Below are positions 56,333 through 64,000 of a stretch of DNA of 64,000 bases, in pieces. How positions within the stretch are numbered: the first letter of the stretch is position 1; each line of letters opens with the position of its first letter. This DNA comes from Gilvimarinus sp. DA14 (GTDB lineage Bacteria > Pseudomonadota > Gammaproteobacteria > Pseudomonadales > Cellvibrionaceae), in assembly GCF_024204685.1 (NCBI RefSeq), contig NZ_CP100350.1, forward strand, positions 930,001 to 994,000, written 5' to 3'. The notes beneath the pieces are model-generated. The model ran no database searches, was not told the origin of the DNA, and saw only the letters and a program-made list of their open reading frames with translations. The position numbers and the translations under genes are program-made.

Positions 56333-57262
56333 TTACTGAAAGTTAGGCATATCACTTTCAGCAATAATCGCACCTTTATGTTGTATCACCGTTGAGGCCA
56401 AGATATGCCCCATTTTGGCAGCCAATTCATAACTCTCGCCTTGTGAGCGATAGTGCAGGTAGGCAGCGTTGAAGGAGTCCCCTGCAGAAGTCGTATCAAC
56501 CACCTCTACCCGACGGCCGCTCACGACTTCGCGACTGGATCCGTCGTCGACACAACAACCTTCGGCACCCATTTTCAACACAATTTCACGGGCGCCACAT
56601 TTACGAATTCGATCAATGATCGCGTCTTTATCTGTCTCACCAAAAAGCTGAGCTTCATCATCAATGGTGGGGAGGGCTATATCGCTGATAGCGTAAGCCC
56701 GACTGAACGCCTTTTGAGCTAGATCAGTGCTTTCCCATAAAACCGGACGGTAATTTCCGTCAAAAACTATTTTTTTTCCGTCATCTTGCAATTCAGATAA
56801 TAATCTGAATAAACGGTTCCGAGACGGCTCATCAATAATCGCTAGGCTAATGCCGGAAAAGTAAATAAAATCAAAGTGTGATAGTTGCTGACGAAGCAGT
56901 TGCGCTTTGCCATCGCTATCGAGGATGTACTTTGCAGCTGAATCGTTACGCCAATATATAAAGTGACGCTCGCCTGTTTTATCGTTACTAATGTGGTAAA
57001 TCCCGGGACGTTTGCTGGAATCCTTTCGCACTACCGATGTATCAACACCAGATTTTTGCCATTGAGATATCATCCACTGGCTGGCCTGATCGTCACCCAT
57101 TGCCGTAACAAAACTGGACTGAGAACCGAGTCTCGCCAAATACACCGCCGTATTCAAAGTATCTCCACCGTAACCAATCACGGCAGGAACCTTGGCCAAT
57201 TCATCCGATAAGCTACCGCTGGACATCTCCAGCATACATTCCCCAATAGCTGCAATCTTCAC
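56333..57262 (-). CDS. kdgK: 2-keto-3-deoxygluconate kinase (PfkB family)
   Basis: The protein has 309 residues. It opens MKIAAIGECMLEMS, has the sugar-binding YGGDTLNTAVYLARLG and the C-terminal PfkB signature VDTTSAGDSFNAAYL with the catalytic Asp. KdgK phosphorylates KDG to KDPG, the step before cleavage by KDPG aldolase. It lies between the SDR reductase and the aldolase gene (gaps 58 and 36 bases). The KDG specificity is inferred from context and family; no KDPG aldolase gene is in the window. Confidence 0.9.
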   Translation of the reverse strand: MKIAAIGECMLEMSSGSLSDELAKVPAVIGYGGDTLNTAVYLARLGSQSSFVTAMGDDQASQWMISQWQKSGVDTSVVRKDSSKRPGIYHISNDKTGERHFIYWRNDSAAKYILDSDGKAQLLRQQLSHFDFIYFSGISLAIIDEPSRNRLFRLLSELQDDGKKIVFDGNYRPVLWESTDLAQKAFSRAYAISDIALPTIDDEAQLFGETDKDAIIDRIRKCGAREIVLKMGAEGCCVDDGSSREVVSGRRVEVVDTTSAGDSFNAAYLHYRSQGESYELAAKMGHILASTVIQHKGAIIAESDMPNFQ

Positions 57263-57320
57263 ATTCTACCTCTTAGTTAACACAGAGACCCTTGGCCCCA
57301 CCGACTCTAAAGATTTGCCC

Positions 57321-58073
57321 TTAGGAGAAGATCAGACCGCCGTTCACGTCCATATTTAGACCCGTTAAGAAGGTGGCCTCATCGCTAGCGAGATAAGCAA
57401 CGACATCCGCAACTTCATCCGGCGAGCCTTCACGACGCAGAGGTGTTGCTCCAGCAACATTCTTGCGCGCTTCGTCTTTGGTAAATGTATCGTGGAAGGT
57501 GGTGCTAATCATGCCCGGACACAGTGAGTTAACACGAATACCGCAGGGGCCCAACTCTTTAGCCATGGCGCGGGTAAAGGTCATCACTGCACCCTTGGCA
57601 GTAGCGTACGCCGAAGCACCAGGACCTCCCCCGTCGCGGCCGGCCTGGGAGGAGAAGTTAATCACCACGCCACCCTGCTCCATATGGGGAGTAACATATT
57701 TGGTCAGCAAAAAGGTACTGGTAAGGTTCAAACGCACTACAAAGTCAAAAAAGTCCGGGTCCATTTCGTCAATGGTTTTCCGCGCTACAAGACCACCAGC
57801 CACATTGACCAAAATATCAATTTTATCGCCGAATGCCTCTTGGGTTTTAGCAACCAGATTTCGCACCTCATCGGGCTGCCCCATATCGCCACGAACCAGA
57901 ATGGCCTCGGCTCCCAGGCTTTTCACATCGGCAAGTGTTTTTTCAGCAGCTTCCTGATTACCGAAGTAATTGATTACCAGTTTCGCCCCCTCCTGAGCCA
58001 ATTTTAGCGAGATCGAGCGACCTATATCACGCCCACCACCGGTTATTACGCAAACACGATTTTTAAGTTTCAT
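57321..58073 (-). CDS. SDR-family oxidoreductase, probable DEH reductase
   Basis: The protein has 250 residues of the classical short-chain dehydrogenase type. The cofactor loop is VITGGGRDIGRSIS, the active-site Ser is in INFSSQAGRDGGG and Tyr-xxx-Lys in AYATAKGAVM. Between kdgF and kdgK, the expected job is reduction of 4-deoxy-L-erythro-5-hexoseulose uronate (DEH) to 2-keto-3-deoxygluconate. Similar SDR enzymes do this in other alginate degraders. Cofactor choice (NADH or NADPH) cannot be told by eye. Confidence 0.85.
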   Translation of the reverse strand: MKLKNRVCVITGGGRDIGRSISLKLAQEGAKLVINYFGNQEAAEKTLADVKSLGAEAILVRGDMGQPDEVRNLVAKTQEAFGDKIDILVNVAGGLVARKTIDEMDPDFFDFVVRLNLTSTFLLTKYVTPHMEQGGVVINFSSQAGRDGGGPGASAYATAKGAVMTFTRAMAKELGPCGIRVNSLCPGMISTTFHDTFTKDEARKNVAGATPLRREGSPDEVADVVAYLASDEATFLTGLNMDVNGGLIFS

Positions 58074-58183
58074 AGAAAGCTCACCTGATGATTAAATATG
58101 TATATGCAAGAATCCGTATAGCGCCGCTACCTTGAGCGATACATGGATGAGAATGTAGCCGCTACGCTACTCTGCGCAAAGAC

Positions 58184-58531
58184 CTACTTACCACCGACCA
58201 TATCGGCGCGAATCGGACTGAAAATATCAATCAAGATGCCGGCCTCAAGACACACAGCCCCATGCTCCTCATTCGGCGGAACATAAAAGCAATCGCCACC
58301 TTTTAAAATTTTCTTCTCGCCATCAATCATTACTTCGAATTTACCACGCTCTACATAGGCCACTTGAGAGTGGAAATGGCTGTGAACATAGCCTTCACTG
58401 CCCTCTTCAAACGTAACCCGCACTACCATAATCTGTTCGTTGTAACCCATGATGCGCCGTTTTACACCGGGGGCTACATCCTCTTCTTCAATGGTGTCCA
58501 ACTCAATAAACTTACTTGACTCAATCAGCAT
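58184..58531 (-). CDS. kdgF: KdgF-type cupin, unsaturated uronate linearising enzyme
   Basis: The protein has 115 residues from the ATG at 58531, with AGGTGA five bases before; a GTG nine bases earlier is less likely. It is a single cupin with the metal ligands HSHFHSQVAYVERGKFEV and VPPNEEHGAVC. KdgF converts the cyclic 4,5-unsaturated monouronate from alginate or pectin into the open-chain keto sugar DEH, speeding a slow spontaneous step. It lies between PL17 and the SDR gene (gaps 69 and 110 bases), which fits this role. Confidence 0.9.
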   Translation of the reverse strand: MLIESSKFIELDTIEEEDVAPGVKRRIMGYNEQIMVVRVTFEEGSEGYVHSHFHSQVAYVERGKFEVMIDGEKKILKGGDCFYVPPNEEHGAVCLEAGILIDIFSPIRADMVGGK

Positions 58532-58600
58532 AATCGTCACCTGTTCAATCGAGAATCAAATTAAAGCCCACTCACAGTACTCGCTAAGAGGGCATAAATA

Positions 58601-60760
58601 TTAGTTATCACTAATTTTTGAAACCTTGGCATTAACCGGCACCAATCCCTTGCCATCACTGGAAACAACAAGTTCGTAGGTTCCCGCATCACCCATATTT
58701 ACAGTAAGCGTAGCACCGGTGTCCGTCGTGGTATAACGTAAACTTTTTATTCGGCTGTAAGCATCTTGAACATATTCGGCGGTACCGTTGTACTCACCAT
58801 GAGGCTCAATTACTGCGTACATCACGGCATCGCGTGCGTCTAGCCGGCGAACAATTCCCTGATCACGACGAAGATTGTGATTCGGATCATTCGCTCCCAG
58901 CTGAAAAAATAACGTCTGCGCATTTTCACCAGCTTCTGCTTGATAACCGTAGGTGTAAGAATAGAAACGATTATCCAGCAACCAGGTCAAGCGATTACTG
59001 TGGTCAGCGTTGCTCCCCTGAGCGCGTAACAGCATATGCTGATAACCGTTGTCATCGCCCATGGCTCCCCATGCATTAAATGTTTCAGCGTCGCTCAGGT
59101 TATGATCAATAATCTGCCCGTTGAAATGCAGTGGCAGATCATAGCTGTGCTTAGCATCCGCCCGCACGCTGAATAGGTCAATCACAAAGGGCTCTATGGA
59201 GTCAGGTTTTACCAAAGCTTGCACGCGGCTCATCTGCACGCCTTTGTAAGCGGTATCAATACGGCCAATGCTAATGTCGGCCAAATCGTCTCGTACAAAA
59301 GCAACTTGCTCAGCGGCATGTTGATTCGCCTTATCCAAGTCAGCACCAAACTGGCTCTTTTGATCCACAACAAGGGTGTTGTGGGCTACCGTTTGCTTCG
59401 CCCAGCTGTCATTTTCTGGAAGGTAGTGACCGCCATACTTTGCCTCAACATTGAGGTAACGAGCAGCGCCATAATCAGTTACCACTTCCTGGCCGTTGTC
59501 ATACAGCTGCCAGCTTAAGCGGTCAAAGTGGCCATGCCCCATGCCCTGACTGGTATTTTTTGCTACCACCAGAGTCCCTGTTTCATTGTCGCCGGATCGC
59601 ATCAGGGTCAATGCACCTTGATCGCCTTTTGCGCCATCGCGATAAGTTTTAGACTCATAGTCATATGGCGCTACTTCATTGTTCGCAATAATCTCAGAAA
59701 GAGCCACTCCACCTGCACTCAGACTGACCTTCTCCTGTTGCCGAGCAATATCGCTCAAGGTCTTATCTGAGGTGATTTCAAATGCAATCGCTAGAGCTTG
59801 AACTAACTCCTCTGTTTTTATGCCTTTGTCTTTAATAGCGTCGTTAATCGGTAAAAAAAGACCGTTATAACTTAGCTCAATGGTGGTATAAATCGCCTTA
59901 AGCAAAATGCCGTCGCGATACTCAAAAATTGCTTTTTGAGGTTCGTTGGTTTCAATAGCTTTAGCAAACCACACAAATGGCATCAGGGCATAGCGCTGAT
60001 AGTATGGCCCCTCTGTGTAATAGCCATCGGGAGAGAAAAGCTCATCCAACTGTTTATAGAACCCAGATTCGCCGCTTTTGTCCAACCCCTTTAAGGCCTG
60101 TTCAACATAGTCATGCCGACCCGTAGCATAGCCAACCATACCCACTGCAGCGACGGCCCATGTGCCATGGTTATGTATCTTATCAAAGGTCTGCGGCTGT
60201 CCCTTAGATAAGTAATCCGCCACTGGATAGAACAATTCACGCTGGAATCTATCGTTCTGTTCATCCGTAAATGTTTGAGCCACCATATCGTAGGCCTGAA
60301 TGGCGTACACCAGCCACACGGCCTCATTCAGACTCTGCCAAAATAGCTTACCAGGCGTTTGCTCTTTCTTTTCAGGATGCAGACCTAACTGTGGATACAT
60401 GTCCGCGTAAGCAGATAGCATTGCACCCACATAATCACTATAAAGACTATCGCCACTTAACTGATACTGCATGGCGGCTGCGTACATCGCTTTATAGTTG
60501 CGTTTGTGCTGCTCGTGGGTATAGCCACCACCTGCATCTTTGGGCCAGGGAACCACTACACCTGCGGCAAGAGCTTCATCAGCGACTCGTTTATTATCCT
60601 TCTTGGACTGCTCCAACAGCCCAGCGGACGCTTCTCGCAAAGCAGCAATGTCTGTTTCGCTAATAACCAATGAAGGCGACTCGGCGACGGCCGTTTGATA
60701 ACAACCTAATAGAAGGCAACCAATGGCTCCCGCTCGAACAAAAAAAGAAGGTAATCGCAT
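58601..60760 (-). CDS. PL17 oligoalginate lyase
   Basis: The protein has 719 residues. The signal peptide ends either in a lipobox-like LLGC (Cys20) or at AVA-E (residue 26). An alpha/alpha-barrel alginate-lyase domain (about 60-380) contains KIHNHGTWAVAAVGM (Asn197, His198) and DGYYTEGPYYQRYALMPF (Tyr254). As I recall, the Asn/Tyr pair reported for Saccharophagus Alg17C (201/258) has the same spacing. A heparinase II/III-like beta domain follows (about 390-570). PL17 enzymes release monouronate exolytically from oligoalginate. The start is 6 bases after the PL6 stop. Confidence 0.93.
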   Translation of the reverse strand: MRLPSFFVRAGAIGCLLLGCYQTAVAESPSLVISETDIAALREASAGLLEQSKKDNKRVADEALAAGVVVPWPKDAGGGYTHEQHKRNYKAMYAAAMQYQLSGDSLYSDYVGAMLSAYADMYPQLGLHPEKKEQTPGKLFWQSLNEAVWLVYAIQAYDMVAQTFTDEQNDRFQRELFYPVADYLSKGQPQTFDKIHNHGTWAVAAVGMVGYATGRHDYVEQALKGLDKSGESGFYKQLDELFSPDGYYTEGPYYQRYALMPFVWFAKAIETNEPQKAIFEYRDGILLKAIYTTIELSYNGLFLPINDAIKDKGIKTEELVQALAIAFEITSDKTLSDIARQQEKVSLSAGGVALSEIIANNEVAPYDYESKTYRDGAKGDQGALTLMRSGDNETGTLVVAKNTSQGMGHGHFDRLSWQLYDNGQEVVTDYGAARYLNVEAKYGGHYLPENDSWAKQTVAHNTLVVDQKSQFGADLDKANQHAAEQVAFVRDDLADISIGRIDTAYKGVQMSRVQALVKPDSIEPFVIDLFSVRADAKHSYDLPLHFNGQIIDHNLSDAETFNAWGAMGDDNGYQHMLLRAQGSNADHSNRLTWLLDNRFYSYTYGYQAEAGENAQTLFFQLGANDPNHNLRRDQGIVRRLDARDAVMYAVIEPHGEYNGTAEYVQDAYSRIKSLRYTTTDTGATLTVNMGDAGTYELVVSSDGKGLVPVNAKVSKISDN

Positions 60761-60766
60761 AAATAA

Positions 60767-62977
60767 TTACTCAGAAAAACTATTATTATCGGCAGTAAAG
60801 GTCGATTCCATACCTGGAACAACATCCTCCACTTGGTACAGCGGCTTGTGGTTGTAGGTATTACCCTCAATACGAATAACCGGTCCACCTACAGTATGCT
60901 GCACTAGAATAGGAGCACTGTTATCAAAATGGCTGTTTTCAATCAGGCCACGCTGAACACCGTGCAATAGAATACTATTACCTTGAGAATCGGCTCTCGG
61001 TGAGGAGCTCACGGTAACCTCATCGACATGAACATGAGGGCCAAAAGTACTCTCATCGGTGCCGCCACGATACACGGTCATCAAACTGCCTGTAGCATTA
61101 TTTACCGAGGAGTTCTTGACCGTAATGTATTCGGCGTTATACATGCCGTAATCGTCTTTTTCAGAATCCAGTTTTAAGACTGAACCCTTGATGTTGGCGA
61201 AGCTGGAATCCTGAACCAGAACTTCATCGGCAAAGGTGCTCTTGCGCAGCTTAATTACGTCAAAATCCTTATTAATATCCAGATCGATGACTTCCACACC
61301 TACCAGCTCCAAGGAAAAGTTCTTATTCATTGGCTTACTGTCACTGCGAATCACCGCATTTGCTTTATCATCCGGAGCACGCACACCACTGATAGATACA
61401 TCCTGTAAACGCAGAGCGCTGCCGTTCAACAAGTCAACCAGGGACTTTCTGGCGAAAGTCAGTCGGGTTTTACCCTTACCGGCACCACGAATCACCAGAG
61501 GCTTATCCAGCAGCAAGGTTTTGGAGAAGTGATACTCACCTTCACTCAACACCAACTCGGCGGCACCGGAAATCTTGGCATAAGCATCCAGCACTGTATC
61601 CGTTCCCGGTTTTACTCGAACACTCTCATTAATGGTGAATCGATCAGACTTTTCATACTTGGGGTACCATGACACCCCAACCTCTTCTTTTTTTACCGGA
61701 AGGTCAGGCTGAGGCGACGCTAATCCTTTGACTTTTTCGAAACCATCGCTCAGCTCATCACCAACGATAAAATTGGCTTTGTTTCCGCTAAACTCGATAC
61801 CTTTAACACTGTCATGCAGCTCGAACGGTGACTCACCCGAATCATTCACGACAACGTTATTGGTGAAGCGGCTGTTGGACGGTATGGCGCTACGCTCTTC
61901 GTCAGACCCTGCACCAAAAATAATACGCTCTACATTGACCAATGTATTGCCGGAAATCACAGAGTTCTTCACCTGGTGATAACGGTTAATCGGGGAGTCG
62001 GGCACCCCATTCATAACCACCAGAGCGCCACCAAAACGAGAGCCAGTCAAACCCGACATATAGTTGTTCTTAACTACTTGGTCGGCATTAATCACCCGAA
62101 TACCGCCGGTATGATCGACGCCATTGCCGATAAAAGCATTTCCTTCCACCAGGTTCCCATTACCGTGACGTAATGTCAGGGTGCCGCGCGACTCGAAAAA
62201 TACATTATCCCGGAAGACATTCTTACCGGACTTGTTAGAAATGATTTCCACTTCACCGTCGCAATGCTCAAAGTAGTTATTGGCAACAGTCGTTAGAGAA
62301 TCACTCAGAGAGTAGTGGCTAGTACCAATGCGCAAGGTCTCACCACCATTCGAGCCCAATACAGGCCGGGGGCCAAAGTAGTTGTACTCAATTACATGAT
62401 TGTTCTCGCGGCTGTGCTCTGTATCCAGACGCACCGCCATGGTTACACCTTTATTGCGCTTAAAACTGAAGTGATTGTGATCAATACGGTTATTCTTTCC
62501 GTAGATGCTGACCCAGTAATCAGTTTCATAGCGATCTGGATTACTGAAATCATCAATAACCACTTCAGTTAGACGACTATTAACCGCGACCGTAGAATAA
62601 TCACTATCAGACTCAGGCTTAGCGGTACGAAATGAGATAACCGTATCCGAAGGGGTGTAGCCGTTTTTGAACACCAAGCCACGCACTACCAGATGTTCAC
62701 CTGCCAGCTTTAAATTTGAACGCCCGCTGATCACTGCCTTGCCGGGGTTTTCCGCGGCCAAAGTGATAGGAGCTTGCTCGGTGCCTACCGCAGCAAACAC
62801 AAGCTCAACATCGCGCCACACGCCGTCTTGCAACAGAACTCGATCTCCAGGCTGCAATTTTTCAACGGCCTGCTGATATTCTGAGTAATCTGAAACGGAA
62901 TAATCTTTGGCCGCGCTCAGCGCAGAAGCGATGGATAGAAGGAAGAATCCCGAGAAGATAAAAAATTTATTATTCAT
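60767..62977 (-). CDS. PL6 alginate lyase (chondroitinase-B-like)
   Basis: The protein has 736 residues from the ATG at 62977 (MNNKFFIFSGFFLLSIAS). The in-frame extension upstream crosses a terminator-like hairpin and is rejected. A signal peptide ends near residue 22. The parallel beta-helix PL6 domain (about 25-400) has the catalytic Lys and Arg region EIISNKSGKNVF and GTLTLRHGNGNLVEGN, and a second beta-helix (about 440-730) follows. This two-helix layout is typical of PL6_1 enzymes. It degrades alginate, often poly-MG or poly-G. It is the first gene of the main operon. The ribosome-binding site (GGTG) is weak. Confidence 0.93.
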   Translation of the reverse strand: MNNKFFIFSGFFLLSIASALSAAKDYSVSDYSEYQQAVEKLQPGDRVLLQDGVWRDVELVFAAVGTEQAPITLAAENPGKAVISGRSNLKLAGEHLVVRGLVFKNGYTPSDTVISFRTAKPESDSDYSTVAVNSRLTEVVIDDFSNPDRYETDYWVSIYGKNNRIDHNHFSFKRNKGVTMAVRLDTEHSRENNHVIEYNYFGPRPVLGSNGGETLRIGTSHYSLSDSLTTVANNYFEHCDGEVEIISNKSGKNVFRDNVFFESRGTLTLRHGNGNLVEGNAFIGNGVDHTGGIRVINADQVVKNNYMSGLTGSRFGGALVVMNGVPDSPINRYHQVKNSVISGNTLVNVERIIFGAGSDEERSAIPSNSRFTNNVVVNDSGESPFELHDSVKGIEFSGNKANFIVGDELSDGFEKVKGLASPQPDLPVKKEEVGVSWYPKYEKSDRFTINESVRVKPGTDTVLDAYAKISGAAELVLSEGEYHFSKTLLLDKPLVIRGAGKGKTRLTFARKSLVDLLNGSALRLQDVSISGVRAPDDKANAVIRSDSKPMNKNFSLELVGVEVIDLDINKDFDVIKLRKSTFADEVLVQDSSFANIKGSVLKLDSEKDDYGMYNAEYITVKNSSVNNATGSLMTVYRGGTDESTFGPHVHVDEVTVSSSPRADSQGNSILLHGVQRGLIENSHFDNSAPILVQHTVGGPVIRIEGNTYNHKPLYQVEDVVPGMESTFTADNNSFSE

Positions 62978-63001
62978 ATTAACTACACCACACTTTTGCC
63001 C

Positions 63002-63036
63002 AAAAAAGCGGCCGGACCTCCATAGGAAGTCCGGCC
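63002..63036 (-). terminator. Terminator-like hairpin in the leader of the PL6 operon
   Basis: An 8-bp stem GGCCGGAC/GTCCGGCC (63010-63017 and 63029-63036) is followed on the minus strand by GC and six T. It ends only 24 bases before the PL6 start codon, so it would stop transcripts before the operon unless relieved. It could be an attenuator, the end of a small RNA, or the terminator of a lost gene. Confidence 0.65.
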
Positions 63037-63161
63037 CAAGGAGAGCCACACACTAGAACCAGCGCTATCGCTTGCTTCTAGCCTGGGACCAGTGCTCGTA
63101 TTCGCAAACTCAATGCACAACCCTGAACCTAAAACTCGCCTGCATTGATCACTTGCAAACT

Positions 63162-63191
63162 AGACTACCAATCAGAATACAATTGTGTCAA
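63162..63191 (-). promoter_or_regulatory. Promoter candidate of the PL6-PL7 operon
   Basis: On the minus strand TTGACA (63191-63186) is followed after 18 bases by TAGTCT (63167-63162). The -35 lies within ATTGGTTGACA. Transcription from here would give a leader of about 180 bases containing the hairpin at 63002-63036. Confidence 0.45.
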
Positions 63192-63425
63192 CCAATCTTT
63201 ATTACAGAATAGCCAATGACAGCTCCCAGAAAGGCCCGGGCAGCGGCATCACACCAGCCGATAGCCCCCGACCCGCATAGGAACTTGAAAACCTGCCAAA
63301 AAGTAAAAGCCCATAAATAACCCATAAGACACTGATTTTATTATCAAAAATTTGCTTTGGGAGATATAAATGTTAGAAATCGCTAGACCCAACGTCACTT
63401 TTGCACCGATTCGTCTACCACAATG

Positions 63426-63443
63426 TATTACCAATTGATAATA
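63426..63443. promoter_or_regulatory. Near-palindrome upstream of the GntR gene (candidate operator)
   Basis: TATTACCAATTGATAATA is palindromic at 16 of 18 positions, centred on CAATTG, 62 bases before the GntR start. FadR-type regulators often control their own gene through such dyads. It includes an ATTGGT half-site on the minus strand. Confidence 0.45.
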
Positions 63444-63505
63444 TTCATGTTAGGATCAGCGGAAATCTTTAGACGTCTTGATAAAAATTCGTGGACCACA
63501 GACTA

Positions 63506-64000
63506 ATGAATAAGCCAAGCGGCACCAAAACCCAAAGAACCTACCGCAAAGTGGCAGAAAAAATGCTGAAAGCCTTAGATTCAGGAGAATTTCCTGCTGG
63601 CGCTCGACTGCCGCCAGAAAGAGAGCTCTCAGAAAGATATGGCGTTAGCCGCCCTACTGTTAGGGAGGCCATCATCGCCCTGGAGGTAATGGGACGAGTT
63701 GAAGTGCGGACAGGTTCAGGGGTCTACGCCGTTAAGTCCTTCAAGGCAAAAAGCGACAACCCTCGCGAGTACAGTCCCTTTGAAATAACCGAAGCCCGAG
63801 TTCTGATTGAGTCAGAAACCGCCGCCCTGGCCGCATCCACAATGAGCGAAGAGGACCTGCAAGAACTGGCCGAAGCGCTGGAAGAGATGATTCTGGAGAA
63901 CAAGAGCGGCGACCTCACCTCCGAGGTCGCTGATAAAAAGTTTCATACAATCATTGCTCAGTCCACACGCAACCGCCCTCTAATGAGCATCATTGAGCAT
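63506..64000 (+). CDS. GntR-family (FadR subfamily) transcriptional regulator, partial
   Basis: I read 165 residues from the ATG at 63506 to the right edge. The winged helix-turn-helix (about 14-75) has LPPERELSERYGVSRPTVRE and ALEVMGRVEVRTGSGVYA. The start of an all-helical FCD ligand domain follows (FEITEARVLIESETAALAA), with DKKFHTIIAQSTRN carrying likely metal or ligand residues. It is divergent from the PL6-PL7 operon and is the obvious candidate regulator of the alginate genes. The ligand is probably a degradation intermediate such as DEH, KDG or KDPG, which is inferred. Confidence 0.92.
   Translation, partial: MNKPSGTKTQRTYRKVAEKMLKALDSGEFPAGARLPPERELSERYGVSRPTVREAIIALEVMGRVEVRTGSGVYAVKSFKAKSDNPREYSPFEITEARVLIESETAALAASTMSEEDLQELAEALEEMILENKSGDLTSEVADKKFHTIIAQSTRNRPLMSIIEH

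Larger units (their letters stand above)
62978..63505. other. Divergent regulatory region between the PL6 operon and the GntR gene
   Basis: This is 528 bases with no credible gene; a 61-codon minus frame starting at a TTG (63434) is not convincing. It holds a terminator-like hairpin just before PL6 (63002-63036), a promoter candidate for the operon (63162-63191) and an 18-base near-palindrome near the GntR gene (63426-63443). Confidence 0.65.

Noticed and set aside
63249-63434. 61-codon minus-strand frame upstream of PL6, considered as a leader peptide
   Set aside because: It starts at TTG without a ribosome-binding site and lies upstream of the promoter candidate at 63162-63191.
44361-64000. 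Alginate locus as a mobile element
   Set aside because: No integrase, transposase, attachment-site duplication or terminal repeat is visible; the neighbouring tRNA-Asn is intact and I see no second copy of its 3' end.
1-64000. CRISPR arrays, rRNA genes, toxin-antitoxin pairs and known phage-defence genes
   Set aside because: No regularly spaced repeats, rRNA sequence or defence-family proteins were seen on either strand.

Overview
The window looks like chromosomal DNA of a marine, polysaccharide-degrading gammaproteobacterium related to Cellvibrionaceae (Saccharophagus, Teredinibacter or Gilvimarinus type). This is inferred from gene order and protein families. The leu-asd-fimV-truA-trp-accD-folC-dedD-cvpA-purF-metZ string and the gpsA-DUF4389-sixA string are arranged much as in Pseudomonas and its relatives, and the right third is an alginate-degradation locus. 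There is no rRNA, CRISPR array, intact insertion sequence or phage gene in the window.

Layout. (1) 1-4809, minus strand: moxR, an unusual two-repeat/CheX-like protein, a DUF58 gene and a transglutaminase tgpA that runs off the left edge. (2) 4822-22573, minus strand: leuCDB, asd, fimV, truA, trpF, trpB, trpA, accD, folC, a SPOR gene, cvpA, purF and metZ, with a LysR regulator divergent from leuC. (3) 23621-28608: a beta-barrel protein facing a mipA/DUF3019/two-component operon, then an isolated SGNH acetylesterase. (4) 28655-43574: housekeeping genes for aroC, prmB, folE, sixA, gpsA, a flavin reductase, folD, three RNA-modification genes, a J-domain protein and ppnP, together with tRNA-Pro, tRNA-Arg, tRNA-His and tRNA-Asn.

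(5) 44361-64000: the alginate locus. A PL7 lyase with a CBM32-like domain and a TonB-dependent receptor lie on the plus strand. A repeat-containing surface lipoprotein lies on the minus strand. Next comes a tight eight-gene minus-strand operon in the order PL6, PL17, kdgF, SDR reductase, kdgK, class II fructose-bisphosphate aldolase, class III fructose-1,6-bisphosphatase, PL7. A divergent GntR/FadR-type regulator, cut by the right edge, follows.

How the alginate genes fit together. PL7 and PL6 enzymes cut alginate outside or at the cell surface. The TonB receptor probably imports oligomers. PL17 releases unsaturated monouronate, KdgF converts it to the open-chain keto sugar DEH, the SDR reduces DEH to KDG, and KdgK makes KDPG. 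A KDPG aldolase and an inner-membrane transporter are not in the window. The aldolase and class III FBPase inside the same operon would turn the resulting triose phosphate back into fructose 6-phosphate. This suggests gluconeogenesis is switched on together with alginate use, and it is the most interesting feature of the window. A terminator-like hairpin in the leader of this operon, and recurring TTGGT/GGTTGACA sequences in front of the alginate transcription units, suggest regulation that merits testing.
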